Positions 13,848-22,844 of a stretch of DNA of 34,816 nucleotides are shown here, one piece after another; the first letter of the stretch is position 1; every line of letters begins with the position of its first letter. A program made the position numbers and the translations under genes. Source of the DNA: Thermoplasmata archaeon (GTDB lineage: Archaea > Thermoplasmatota > E2 > UBA202 > JdFR-43); assembly GCA_021162815.1 (NCBI GenBank), contig JAGGXW010000021.1, positions 1 through 34,816 on the forward strand. The letters are read 5' to 3'. Under the pieces are notes generated by a model. It worked only from the letters and a program-made list of their open reading frames with translations, was not told the DNA's origin and made no database searches.

Positions 13848-15581
13848 TTGGTGGAGGAATTACTGAGGCTGCTGGGCAATGATTACAGAATATTCAGGCT
13901 GGATGGAATTGGGAGAGTAAAGTATACAAATTTTGATGGAAATATTTCTTCATTTATTGATATCATAAAATTTGATGAGAGGGCAAAAGCTGCAAAACTG
14001 TTTATGCAGGCCATGTTGAATGGCTCTTCTGAAGGAAATCTTATGCTGGAGAAAGAGAAGGGATACGAACTTCATCATTTTAGGTTTGTTAAGAATGATG
14101 ATGAGGTCATAGCCATAGGAAAAAAAATTGAGGACAGAGTTCCAGCATTCTCCACAGACTATATGGGAAATGTTTTATCCGCATCAGATGAATGGAGCTC
14201 TCTTCTAAATAAAAATATATTTGAAATTTCAGAGAATAAAGAGAATATCTTCACCATAGTAACAAATGCAATAGAGTATGGAGAGTATGAAGGAAAGGTA
14301 AACATAAATGGAAAAGAAAGAAGACTTATAGTAAGGCCAGGCAATGAAATTGAATTTTATATTGAAGATGATGTATCTGAATTCATATGGGGAATTTTAT
14401 CATCCCGGAACATTGAAGATATTGTCAGAAATCTTGAGAGATTACTTGATAGTATGGGATATGAGGAATACTTTATCAGAATAGAAAATGAAACAGTGGG
14501 CGTGGACAGGGAAGATGCACCCATAACCATACCATTCAGCAGAGGCGTAATAAAAATATATGATGGAACAAGAAAGGAGATACTTTCTGCACTTCCACCC
14601 ATCCTGAATTTTTCTTTGTCAAATACATTGAGTGCTTCCCTGATAATGAATAAATTCGCAGTGTATGGAGTGGATGAAGATGGAAATATCATATACATCA
14701 ATGAAAAATTCGAGGAAATGATGGGATACGGAAAGGAGATAATAGGCAGAAACATTTCAGAATTCTGCAATGAACATGAAAAAAATATGAAAGATGGCAT
14801 ATTCAAATGGAGAACCCCGCTATCTGAGATATACGTAAAGGAATATATTATGCCAGTAAATGGTGTCATATATTCAATAATATTTGATGTTACAGAAGAA
14901 AGAGATGCAATGAGAGAGGCGGAGTTTTACAACTCATTGCTCAGACATGATATATACAATAAAAATCAGATTGCCATGGGATATCTGGGTTTATTGAAGA
15001 AGACAAACACAACAAAGAAGCAAAAAGAATTGCTGGAAAAAACGATAAAGGCGATAGACGAAGGAAATAAGCTAATAGAGTCAGTAAGGAAAATGGAGGA
15101 GATAAAGAAAAATGCGAGAATAAGGAAGGTAAGACTGAATCCGGTTGTCAAGAATATCTGCTCCTCCTTAGAGGAAGCTGCAAGGGCAAACAGTATTGAA
15201 ATTGAATACGAAAATCTGAATTCAACCATTATTGCAGATGATTTTGTTGGAGAGATATTTCTCAATATCATAGGAAACGCAATAGAGCATTCTGGGGCAA
15301 AGCACATAAGAATTTATGGAATTGATGAGGAGATTACATACACGGTTGTTGTTGAGGATGATGGAAAAGGAATAGAGAAAGAAGACATGAAAAGAATATT
15401 TGAGGAGGGATGGAAGAAAAACAGCAGGGGAAGTGGAATAGGACTCTATATAGTTAAAAAATTGATGAATAGATATGGTGGAAAGATAGAAGTGGAAAGC
15501 GAAGTTGGAAAAGGCTGTAAATTTAAAATAACATTTAGAAAGGCAAGAGGAAAGGATGAATTTTTAAGAATCCGTTTCTGA
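13848..15581 (+). CDS. Soluble PAS-domain histidine kinase
   Basis: A 577-aa cytoplasmic kinase without TM segments. Residues 1-260 contain PAS/GAF-like alpha-beta sensor units (for example AFSTDYMGNVLSASDEWSSLLNKNIFEI at 100-127). A clear PAS domain spans about 270-350 (VYGVDEDGNIIYINEKFEEMMGYGKEIIGRNISEF). The phospho-acceptor is H367 in NSLLRHDIYNKNQIAMGYLGLL, the archaeal LLRHDIRN-type H box. The ATPase shows NIIGNAIEHSG, EDDGKGIEKEDMKRIFEEGW and GSGIGLYIVKKLMNRYGG. No receiver gene follows, so it is probably an additional kinase for the regulator at 11231 or an orphan. The start may be TTG 13848 or GTG 13851, both at a leaderless distance from the TATA box. Confidence 0.9.
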   Translation: MVEELLRLLGNDYRIFRLDGIGRVKYTNFDGNISSFIDIIKFDERAKAAKLFMQAMLNGSSEGNLMLEKEKGYELHHFRFVKNDDEVIAIGKKIEDRVPAFSTDYMGNVLSASDEWSSLLNKNIFEISENKENIFTIVTNAIEYGEYEGKVNINGKERRLIVRPGNEIEFYIEDDVSEFIWGILSSRNIEDIVRNLERLLDSMGYEEYFIRIENETVGVDREDAPITIPFSRGVIKIYDGTRKEILSALPPILNFSLSNTLSASLIMNKFAVYGVDEDGNIIYINEKFEEMMGYGKEIIGRNISEFCNEHEKNMKDGIFKWRTPLSEIYVKEYIMPVNGVIYSIIFDVTEERDAMREAEFYNSLLRHDIYNKNQIAMGYLGLLKKTNTTKKQKELLEKTIKAIDEGNKLIESVRKMEEIKKNARIRKVRLNPVVKNICSSLEEAARANSIEIEYENLNSTIIADDFVGEIFLNIIGNAIEHSGAKHIRIYGIDEEITYTVVVEDDGKGIEKEDMKRIFEEGWKKNSRGSGIGLYIVKKLMNRYGGKIEVESEVGKGCKFKITFRKARGKDEFLRIRF

Positions 15582-15908
15582 ATCCTTTCCTTCCTGAAGA
15601 TTTTCAAATATTTCATCCGGGTTAGGGACAATGAACTTCGGATATATCTGGGGATTGGTAAATGCTGTGAATTCCGTCATGTAGTATGTATGGTCTCTGC
15701 TTATTATTCCCGATATTTTGAATGTTGCCTCTCTGCCTGCAAAATTTATGTCTCCATCTGTAAATTTTACAAAAACCCCCTCAGCCTCGATCTTGCCCGT
15801 AAGAACAATTTCGAGATTGAATATACACTCTCCCAAACGATTACCATTCTCTATTACGTCACCTATCCCTGCATAAAGACCCAGCATCTCCTTTTTATCA
15901 ATCTCCAT
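15564..15908 (-). CDS. Conserved-looking unknown beta-rich protein
   Basis: A 114-aa protein, predicted mostly beta (CIFNLEIVLTGKIEAEGVFVKFTDGDINFAGREATFKISGIISRDHTYYMTEF), with an acidic tail. I do not recognise the family. It is convergent with the PAS kinase and the two 3' ends overlap by 18 bp. The start ATG 15908 is the only in-frame candidate ahead of the hydrophilic N-terminus. It probably belongs to a small minus-strand group with the membrane protein just upstream. Confidence 0.65.
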   Translation of the reverse strand: MEIDKKEMLGLYAGIGDVIENGNRLGECIFNLEIVLTGKIEAEGVFVKFTDGDINFAGREATFKISGIISRDHTYYMTEFTAFTNPQIYPKFIVPNPDEIFENLQEGKDSETDS

Positions 15909-15918
15909 GCATGGTTAT

Positions 15919-16125
15919 TTATTTTTCATATAAAAATCTCATGGAAACATATTTATACACAGGATATGGAATCATAACCGCCCAGAGAATGGCGCCGCCA
16001 AGCAGGGCGTAAAGTTCTGGAAGATTTGTCATGGCAATTGCAAAGTACAGGAAGGATACAAACGGAAGCACTATGATAACATAAAACAGGAAGAGTGCAT
16101 CAACCATCAAATTTTTATTTTCCAT
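15919..16125 (-). CDS. Small two-TM membrane protein
   Basis: A 68-aa protein (MENKNLMVDALFLFYVIIVLPFVSFLYFAIAMTNLPELYALLGGAILWAVMIPYPVYKYVSMRFLYEK) with two membrane helices. ATG 16125 is preferred over the track start at 16146 because an AATATTTTTAT box lies about 26 nt upstream and the extra seven residues (MIIYLHC) look non-coding. Function unknown. It ends ten bases before the next minus-strand gene. Confidence 0.65.
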   Translation of the reverse strand: MENKNLMVDALFLFYVIIVLPFVSFLYFAIAMTNLPELYALLGGAILWAVMIPYPVYKYVSMRFLYEK

Positions 16126-16156
16126 GCAATGTAAATAGATAATCAAATAAAAATAT

Positions 16157-17071
16157 TTAGTATCTCATATATTCCATTATTTCAGTGCTGCTGAAAGTGT
16201 GATTTCTGCCACCTGCCACAATGTATCCTTTCACGGCAGCATGATATCGCCAGTAATTTATGAGGGGGAGATGGATGTAGTGCACAGAAATGGATGAAAA
16301 TTCTGCTTTTATTTCATTCCCCTCATCGCTTCCGTAAACTTCAAATGAAGAAGGAATAAAATGCCATTTAAAAAACACATAATTTTTTGCATGTATGGAC
16401 ACATTATGAATTATGTGATATGTTCCATTGAAACTCAAAACAATGAATTTCTCTGGCAATGGATAAAGAATTTTTGCCCAAACAAATGATATTCCATCTA
16501 ACATCACCTTTCCATCTGCATATCCTCTGCTTATCAACGGGCTATAGAATCTGAATATATTGTGATCATGGTATCCCCTTCCCATCACTTCATGGACGAT
16601 TCCGTCAACATAAACATAACCTTCCATGTCCATATCAGGCACAGCAAGCCACATGGTGTCATCATGCATCACCCACCCTCTGGTGATATTTCTCATAATA
16701 ACATTGATTCCATTATCACCATCAATAAAATTGATACGGTAAACCAGGGTGTCATTCTCTATCATACCCTCTATGATTTTATTTTCGTTGATGGAAAGCA
16801 TTGGATGAGATGATGAGAGCTCAAATTCATGGAATGTCTTTCTTCCATATTTTATGAGATTACAATTCTCATAGATGTAATATCCAATGGTTACACTACC
16901 CACAAAATAGGTTATCATCAGAACGAAACTGTGATTCTGGGAAATTCCCTCAAAATACCATGTTTCAATTGAAACATCATGGAATGCATCCTCTCTAAGG
17001 GAAAAATCATCAACATGCCAGCTATATGGAAAAAAGAGAAGGAGTATTATAAAGAAGGTTAATGCTTTCAT
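16157..17071 (-). CDS. Secreted CrtC/AttH lipocalin-like protein
   Basis: A 304-aa exported protein. The N-terminus (MKALTFFIILLLFFPYSWHVDD) is a signal peptide or anchor. Two hallmarks of the hydroxyneurosporene synthase/AttH family are visible: SIETWYFEG at 34-42, matching the E/D-W-W-Y-F motif, and GRGYHDHNIF at 164-173, matching the GxGYHDHNWG-type motif. Known members include carotenoid hydratases (CrtC) and secondary-metabolite cyclases, built from two lipocalin-like barrels. No carotenoid genes are nearby, so the substrate is unknown and a lipid or terpenoid ligand is only a guess. It overlaps the PDO gene by four bases (ATGA) and is its downstream operon partner. Confidence 0.65.
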   Translation of the reverse strand: MKALTFFIILLLFFPYSWHVDDFSLREDAFHDVSIETWYFEGISQNHSFVLMITYFVGSVTIGYYIYENCNLIKYGRKTFHEFELSSSHPMLSINENKIIEGMIENDTLVYRINFIDGDNGINVIMRNITRGWVMHDDTMWLAVPDMDMEGYVYVDGIVHEVMGRGYHDHNIFRFYSPLISRGYADGKVMLDGISFVWAKILYPLPEKFIVLSFNGTYHIIHNVSIHAKNYVFFKWHFIPSSFEVYGSDEGNEIKAEFSSISVHYIHLPLINYWRYHAAVKGYIVAGGRNHTFSSTEIMEYMRY

Positions 17072-17715
17072 CTCTCTATTGCCTTCCTTACTTCCTCAAG
17101 GAAAACTTTCTCTGGAACCAGCCCAACAACTTCGACTTTCTCATTTATGATTGTCTTGGGAACGCCCATCACCTGATACTTCTGCGCAAGATGGGGAAAT
17201 TCTATGGCCTCAACCATGTCCGCAGTAATCTTATCATTCTCTATTGCCATCTGATGGGCATTATGTACCATCTGAGGACAATATGGACATGTTGGGGTTA
17301 CAAAAACCTGGATATGAATATCTGCATCTATTTTTCTTATTTCTTCCTTAACTTCCTCTTTTAAATGACTCTCTCCTCTGGATGCATTAACTATGTCCTC
17401 CAGCAGTGCTGAAAATTCATATCCAGATGGAATTCCAAAGTATCTGATGTTATATTCTCTCTTACCATGTATTATCGTTGCAGGTATTTTATCAATCTTG
17501 TATTTAGCAACCATTTCCTTATCGTTTTCAAATTCATATATTTCCAGCTCTATTTTATCGCTCAATTCCTTCAATGTTTCAAGTATTTCTCTTGTTTCCT
17601 TGCAGAACTGACAGTTAAAATGCTCGGTGAAGTAAATGATTCTGACATTACCATCCATCTCCTTTTCAAATTTTTCTTTTATGAACTTTTTATCTTCTTC
17701 GCTTATAAGGCTCAT
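17068..17715 (-). CDS. Protein disulfide oxidoreductase, tandem glutaredoxin-like (PDO)
   Basis: A 215-aa protein with two thioredoxin-fold units. The first carries CQFC (C35/C38) and the second CPYC (C143/C146), each followed by its cis-Pro loop (KIPATIIH and GVPKTIIN). This is the standard archaeal/thermophile PDO, which forms or isomerises disulfides in cytoplasmic proteins or passes electrons like a glutaredoxin. Length is normal for the family. A TATATATAA box about 24 nt upstream supports a leaderless start at 17715. Its coupling to a secreted CrtC-like protein is unusual. Confidence 0.92.
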   Translation of the reverse strand: MSLISEEDKKFIKEKFEKEMDGNVRIIYFTEHFNCQFCKETREILETLKELSDKIELEIYEFENDKEMVAKYKIDKIPATIIHGKREYNIRYFGIPSGYEFSALLEDIVNASRGESHLKEEVKEEIRKIDADIHIQVFVTPTCPYCPQMVHNAHQMAIENDKITADMVEAIEFPHLAQKYQVMGVPKTIINEKVEVVGLVPEKVFLEEVRKAIER

Positions 17716-17733
17716 GTTCGGGTAAAAAAGAGG

Positions 17734-17745
17734 TTATATATAAAA
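17734..17745 (-). promoter_or_regulatory. TATA box of the PDO gene
   Basis: On the minus strand TTTTATATATAA is centred about 24 nt before ATG 17715, inside the 32-bp gap after radB. PDO is therefore likely transcribed from its own promoter as well as by read-through. Confidence 0.5.
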
Positions 17746-17747
17746 GT

Positions 17748-18401
17748 TTACTCAATTCCCTCTGATGTGATGTAAAATTTAATGCTTCTTCCTTCTGGAA
17801 TGCTTCTGTGTTTTACAATTGTTGCCAGTCTTGCCTCCTTTCCATCCTGTTTTTCATTTAACTTCTCAAGCCTTATAATTGTCTTGGCCATGTGGTCAAT
17901 GCTTCTTCCGGCAAACGGCTTTATATCACTCCCAGAAGAGTAAACCTGAGAGGTTATAATAACCGGTATCTTTCTTTTCCTGGAAGTTATCTGAAGATTT
18001 ACAAGTTGCTTCGTGAGAGAACGTGTTGCTGCCGTTTCATCCTCCATCTCAAGCCTGTAGAATAAATTTATGCTGTCAAGTATTATCAAACCACAATCAA
18101 TTTTTGATATCTTTTCTACCATTTCTTCCTGCTCTTTCAGAGAGAAGGGAAAAAAGAATAATATTTTGCCAACCTGCTTCCTGTCTCCAATAACCTGCAT
18201 AACCCTTTCCTTTGATATCCCCTCCGTATCCACATAGACAACTTTCTTCCCCATCCCTGTGCAGCTTTTCGCCGCCTGGATGCATATATTAGTCTTTCCT
18301 GTGGCCCCCTCACCATATATTTCTGTTATTATTCCTGCCTCGATTCCTCCTTCAAGAAGTTTGTCAAGAGAGCAGTGAAGAGGGAGTTTTTCATCTTCCA
18401 C
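17748..18401 (-). CDS. radB: DNA repair and recombination protein RadB
   Basis: A 217-aa RecA-superfamily ATPase. Walker A is GEGATGKT (30-37), followed by KKVVYVDTEG and Walker B LIILDSINLFYR. The QxxxLxxLQ-type and VIITSQVYSSG segments match RadB, the archaeal Rad51 paralogue that lacks the N-terminal HhH domain and works as a recombination mediator. The length is typical. The start is GTG 18401, just after the stop of the DUF429 gene, preceded by GGGTGT, so the two form an operon. RadB is confined to euryarchaea, which helps place the organism. Confidence 0.9.
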   Translation of the reverse strand: MEDEKLPLHCSLDKLLEGGIEAGIITEIYGEGATGKTNICIQAAKSCTGMGKKVVYVDTEGISKERVMQVIGDRKQVGKILFFFPFSLKEQEEMVEKISKIDCGLIILDSINLFYRLEMEDETAATRSLTKQLVNLQITSRKRKIPVIITSQVYSSGSDIKPFAGRSIDHMAKTIIRLEKLNEKQDGKEARLATIVKHRSIPEGRSIKFYITSEGIE

Positions 18402-18405
18402 ACCC

Positions 18406-18909
18406 TTAAAAGGTTTTGGGAATAATAATCTTTTCTTTGCTTCCTACTTCAACAGCCCTTCCATTCCACCATAGCTTTGCAGTGTAGGCTGCAAGATATG
18501 CATCTACCTCATGCCTGTTTTTTGCATTTATTTGCAATTTCAACGCCATTTCCCTGTAATCTCTGCTGTACACACCTATAATTTTTGCTGTTGCTGTGGA
18601 GAAAACCTCTATTACCTGTACACCTATCTTCTTTGACAGATTCCATGCTCTTCTTGAAAGCTCCGCCATTGATGGCATGCTTGGAGGCATGGCACCATAT
18701 TTTTTAAGCTCTCTGTCCGCATCTCTCATCCTTGGATTTGCCATTATGGGAGCATCTATGGCAACAATGTTTGGAGTCATGCTGTGGATAAATTCAAGTA
18801 TTTCATCATCTTTATAAACCGTGTCAAGAAAAATATCATCATTTATGATGCATATGCCAGTGGGATTTTTTTCTCTTGCAGCAAGGTCTATACCTGCAAA
18901 TTTAACCAT
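18406..18909 (-). CDS. DUF429 (RNase H-fold) predicted nuclease-like protein
   Basis: A 167-aa protein starting MVKFAGIDLAAREKNPTGICII. The GIDLA and AIDAPI segments and the conserved HEVDAYLAA motif near the C-terminus are those of DUF429/COG2410, an RNase H-fold family with acidic residues in the usual positions (D7 and the D of VAIDAPIMA and EVDAY). Biochemical function is not established. ATG 18909 is preferred over 18921 because family members start within a few residues of the first strand. Upstream of radB in the same operon, it may act in DNA or RNA metabolism; that is inference. Confidence 0.8.
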   Translation of the reverse strand: MVKFAGIDLAAREKNPTGICIINDDIFLDTVYKDDEILEFIHSMTPNIVAIDAPIMANPRMRDADRELKKYGAMPPSMPSMAELSRRAWNLSKKIGVQVIEVFSTATAKIIGVYSRDYREMALKLQINAKNRHEVDAYLAAYTAKLWWNGRAVEVGSKEKIIIPKTF

Positions 18910-18953
18910 ATTATATACCATAAATTATATAACCAAATTTTTATTAAAGGGGT

Positions 18954-21900
18954 GTGAAATTGAAAGGCAAAATTTCAGTTTTAGTCCTGATGCTCATGCT
19001 AATGTCAAATGTCTCCATAGCGCAGGGCGGATATGACATTTATGTAAAGGATGCTACATATTCTCCAGCCCACATATATGAAGGCGATGAGGTAAGAGTA
19101 AATTTCACTGTCGGAAATTATGGAGATGATACAGCAACCGTTAAAGTTGCTCTTTTCATAGATAATAGAAGCAGAGTTATCGATGAAATTACCATAACTC
19201 TGAATGGAAAGGAGAGCAAGCAGGAGAGCCTTTACTGGTTTGCAGAAGAAGGGCATCACATAATATACATATTTGCGGATTATGACAATCAGATAAATGA
19301 GATAGATGAAGATAACAACATGATAAGCATCGATATAAATGTGGAAAAACCAAACTATCCTGTTTTTCCTCCAGAAAATGAGAACTCTTCATGGTGGGAT
19401 GGCAGATGGCATTATAGAGTGCCTGTAACAGCATCCATGTTTGGGGAAAGGCAGGGATATGATTACGGAAACAAGATGGTTTTCTGCAACATCAATTTCA
19501 CCTCCCTCATGAACAGGATATACTACATGCAGGCTGGTAGCTTTTCAAAAAGAACATTCCTTCCATCTTCTGTAAGAGTTATAGAATACAGGCTGGATAA
19601 TAAAACATGGATTCCTTACAGAAATGTTGGTTGCAGTGTAATTCTAAATGACGATTATGATGCAAAGGATAATGCAAATGTCACTGTAATGTGGGTAATG
19701 CAGGGTGAGTTATCACCCCATGAAAGGAGATATTATTACATTTACTGGGATACTGAAGAGAATGGGGAAAAGCCCGGAAATGCAGATATATATTCTGGCA
19801 TAATGAATGGAGAATTTGAGGATGCTTCAAGCACTGCATGGAAGAATTATACCGCAGGGACATCAAAATGGGAAATGGGCTATGAAAAAGATCCATTGCA
19901 GGGAGATGAATGCTACGGAATGCATATAGCGGGACTGTATGGGCAGGGATTCATATGGGCAAAGGATGCAGAGGCAAAGATATCACAGCAGTTTGATGTT
20001 CCTGATGAGGGGCAGAGTTATTACATCCTGCATGCCAAGGTATATGTGTATTCTGACATAAACATATTTGAATGGAAACTCAACATAGGAGGTAGTACAG
20101 TTGCAAGCGGGGACGTTACCTCAGGATGGATGAATATAACAAAGAATGTCACCTCATATCTTAAAGACAGGAGTACCTCTTCCATATCATTTTCCTTAAA
20201 AGTAACTCAATCCAATGTATATTCGGCTCCCCATGTGATAGATGCATATATTGATTCGGTATGGATAGAAACAGAGAATGCAGATGTTAAACTGTATGAG
20301 AACTCCACCCATGGATGGTGGGGAGATGTAATGGTGAAGAGAGATTACATAGCGGGTGTCGATGGCGAGAATATACTTACAAACATTTCAATCATATCAT
20401 CTGCCTATCCGAAGGAAGTCATGGCAGAGCTTTACTCTCCAGAAGGAAAGCTTGTTGCGGCATCCATGCCCTTGCCTGATCCAAGTTTTGAAGAAGGATT
20501 ATTTTCATTTTTCATATCTGATGAAAAAACTGCAAGAGCAAAAGTGAGCGAGATTTCCCACAGCGGGGACAAATCTGTCATGCTCAAACTGACAGACTAT
20601 ATAGGAAATTTCAGATTTGAAGATGAAAATGTTAAGGCAGGAGATACTGCAGGATTCAGAGAAAATATAACCCACGGGATACCCATGGCATCCATACCAT
20701 CCCTCTACTTCTGGTACAAAGTGGAAAAATCTTCTGCCAATGCCAATTTGAATTACACCATCCTCACCATAGGGTCCAAACCAAGATTTCACACAATTCA
20801 CCTTTCTGACCTCACCCAAGATGGTCAGTGGCACAAATATGAAATACCTGCCTCCACACTCGCCAGCTGGCGCTCTCTTGGCGGCATGTTGGCGGCGGTG
20901 GAAATAAGGCTTGTTGCCATGGCGGATGATACGGAGAGTAGCGTATATATTGATGACCTTGGGTATTCGTTCATGCCTGCAAATGCAACCGATAGAACAA
21001 AATGGATTCTGGATGATTTTCACAAATTCACAAAGGGCAGTGATGCAGGAAAATGGAGACTGGATATAACCATGACAGATGGTTCGGATTACAGAATAGA
21101 GAAGAGTGTGATTCTCAATGTGGATGCAGCCGCCAACATAAACGTTTTTGATATTAAATTGCCAGAAGAGTTGAAAGAGGGAGAGAAGGGAACATTTGTT
21201 GTGTATCTTAAAAATGAGGGGCCGAAAGGCATAGATGAAGATACCCCCATAAATGTCTCTCTTACCATTTCACAGGATTCATCAACAATAAAGATGAGTA
21301 AGAGCATAGCTGGACTTGCAGTAAATGAGATCAAGAAGGTGGAATTTGAATGGGTTGCTTCCTATGGAGAACCATCATATAACGGAACATGGCAGGTGAT
21401 GGCAAGAGCAAATGAGGACGGAAGAATACCGGAGTGGAACAAAGCAGATAACTGGGATGTGAAAACAATCAAAATCGTACCAAGACCGGATATGAAAGTT
21501 AGTATGGAAGATATATCTTTCTCGCCATCCCATCCCGGAAATGGGAGCAGCACAAACATTTCAATCATTGTTCACAATATTGGATACATGGATGGATTCT
21601 GCAGGATCAAGATATATGAAAAGAGGGAAGGGGAACGAAGATACACTCTGATTCAAAATGGAAGCGTGGAGAAAACAATTGGAATGCAAGGAGAAGAAAA
21701 GATAACCATTCCGTGGAAAGCAGAGAATAATGGAACGTATCATATAAAAGTAGAGGTAGAATGCGATGATGAGATAAACGAAGACAACAATGTGGCAATT
21801 AAAGACATAAAGGTTGGCGGAGATATGGATATCTTACCTCCAATAATAAACAATGTGATGGCAAATCCTGATGAGCAGGCTATAGGAGAGGAGGTAAACA

Positions 21901-22844
21901 TATCCGCAATAATATATGATGAGAACACCACCATTGATAGGGCAATTTTACATATTTTGAACTCCACATCAAACACCTCATACTTTATGAAACGTGTTGG
22001 AGAATCGGATGTTTATTATGCCAGGGTAAGAATAAATGAAATAGGCACATACACATACTATATAGAAGCATGGGATACATCCATATATGGAAATAAAAAT
22101 GATAGTTCAAAATACTCCTTCAGAATAATATATGCCGGAATTGAAACCCAGCCGCCAGAGATAAAGGGAATAACCGCCACCCCAGGAAGACAGGTGGTGG
22201 GAAAGAAGGTCAACATAACAGCCTACATAAATGACGATACAGGAATTGAATCTGTGGAGATATATGTGGAGAAGGATGGAAATGCACAGATGCATGAAAT
22301 GAAGAATAAAAACGGAACAAAGATATACTACTATTCATCCAGCTATGAGACTCCCGGAGAGTATGTGTATTACATAGTGGCTGTGGATTCTTCTGCAAAC
22401 AGAAATAAGAATATATCCTCCAGCTATTCATTTGAGATTCCCGAAGATTTTGATGGAGATGGAATACCGGATGAGGAAGAAATAAACATTGGGGCAAATC
22501 CAGAAAATGCAAGTGATGCAATAAATGTAGGTGTGGATGGATATGATGGATATCTTATATGGATAGAGAGTGGAAAGAAATATGTTTACTGGGATGCTGA
22601 TGATAACACAATAAGAGATACAGAATTAAAGGATGTTGATGGTGACGGAGTTCTTGACATACTATTTGATGCCAGCGGAAATGGAGTATTTGACCACTAC
22701 TACAGCAAGGAAACCAAGAGTATTGGCCTGTATTCAGTAGAGGAAAAACAGCCAAACGAGCTCTGGTGGATTATACCTCCTGTTATACTATTCATAATAG
22801 TGGCAGTAGCATTTGTGATGATAAGGAAGAGACAAACTATATGA
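18954..22844 (+). CDS. Large multidomain surface protein (CARDB, DUF2341, Ca-binding repeat, C-terminal TM)
   Basis: A 1,296-aa exported protein. A signal peptide (about 1-24) is followed by a CARDB domain (27-130: IYVKDATYSPAHIYEGDEVRVNFTVGNYG), a DUF2341-type domain (about 147-270: WWDGRWHYRVPVTASMF), two carbohydrate-binding-like jelly-roll regions, further CARDB repeats (about 735-960), and two tandem Ig-like repeats (PPIINNVMANPDEQAIGEEVNISA and PPEIKGITATPGRQVVGKKVNITA). Calcium-type DGDG loops follow (FDGDGIPDEEE, DVDGDGVLD). A single TM with a basic tail (IIPPVILFIIVAVAFVMIRKRQTI) anchors it outside the cell. A role in adhesion or polymer binding is likely. The start may be GTG 18954 or TTG 18960; AGGGG is better spaced for the latter. 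Confidence 0.85.
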   Translation: MKLKGKISVLVLMLMLMSNVSIAQGGYDIYVKDATYSPAHIYEGDEVRVNFTVGNYGDDTATVKVALFIDNRSRVIDEITITLNGKESKQESLYWFAEEGHHIIYIFADYDNQINEIDEDNNMISIDINVEKPNYPVFPPENENSSWWDGRWHYRVPVTASMFGERQGYDYGNKMVFCNINFTSLMNRIYYMQAGSFSKRTFLPSSVRVIEYRLDNKTWIPYRNVGCSVILNDDYDAKDNANVTVMWVMQGELSPHERRYYYIYWDTEENGEKPGNADIYSGIMNGEFEDASSTAWKNYTAGTSKWEMGYEKDPLQGDECYGMHIAGLYGQGFIWAKDAEAKISQQFDVPDEGQSYYILHAKVYVYSDINIFEWKLNIGGSTVASGDVTSGWMNITKNVTSYLKDRSTSSISFSLKVTQSNVYSAPHVIDAYIDSVWIETENADVKLYENSTHGWWGDVMVKRDYIAGVDGENILTNISIISSAYPKEVMAELYSPEGKLVAASMPLPDPSFEEGLFSFFISDEKTARAKVSEISHSGDKSVMLKLTDYIGNFRFEDENVKAGDTAGFRENITHGIPMASIPSLYFWYKVEKSSANANLNYTILTIGSKPRFHTIHLSDLTQDGQWHKYEIPASTLASWRSLGGMLAAVEIRLVAMADDTESSVYIDDLGYSFMPANATDRTKWILDDFHKFTKGSDAGKWRLDITMTDGSDYRIEKSVILNVDAAANINVFDIKLPEELKEGEKGTFVVYLKNEGPKGIDEDTPINVSLTISQDSSTIKMSKSIAGLAVNEIKKVEFEWVASYGEPSYNGTWQVMARANEDGRIPEWNKADNWDVKTIKIVPRPDMKVSMEDISFSPSHPGNGSSTNISIIVHNIGYMDGFCRIKIYEKREGERRYTLIQNGSVEKTIGMQGEEKITIPWKAENNGTYHIKVEVECDDEINEDNNVAIKDIKVGGDMDILPPIINNVMANPDEQAIGEEVNISAIIYDENTTIDRAILHILNSTSNTSYFMKRVGESDVYYARVRINEIGTYTYYIEAWDTSIYGNKNDSSKYSFRIIYAGIETQPPEIKGITATPGRQVVGKKVNITAYINDDTGIESVEIYVEKDGNAQMHEMKNKNGTKIYYYSSSYETPGEYVYYIVAVDSSANRNKNISSSYSFEIPEDFDGDGIPDEEEINIGANPENASDAINVGVDGYDGYLIWIESGKKYVYWDADDNTIRDTELKDVDGDGVLDILFDASGNGVFDHYYSKETKSIGLYSVEEKQPNELWWIIPPVILFIIVAVAFVMIRKRQTI

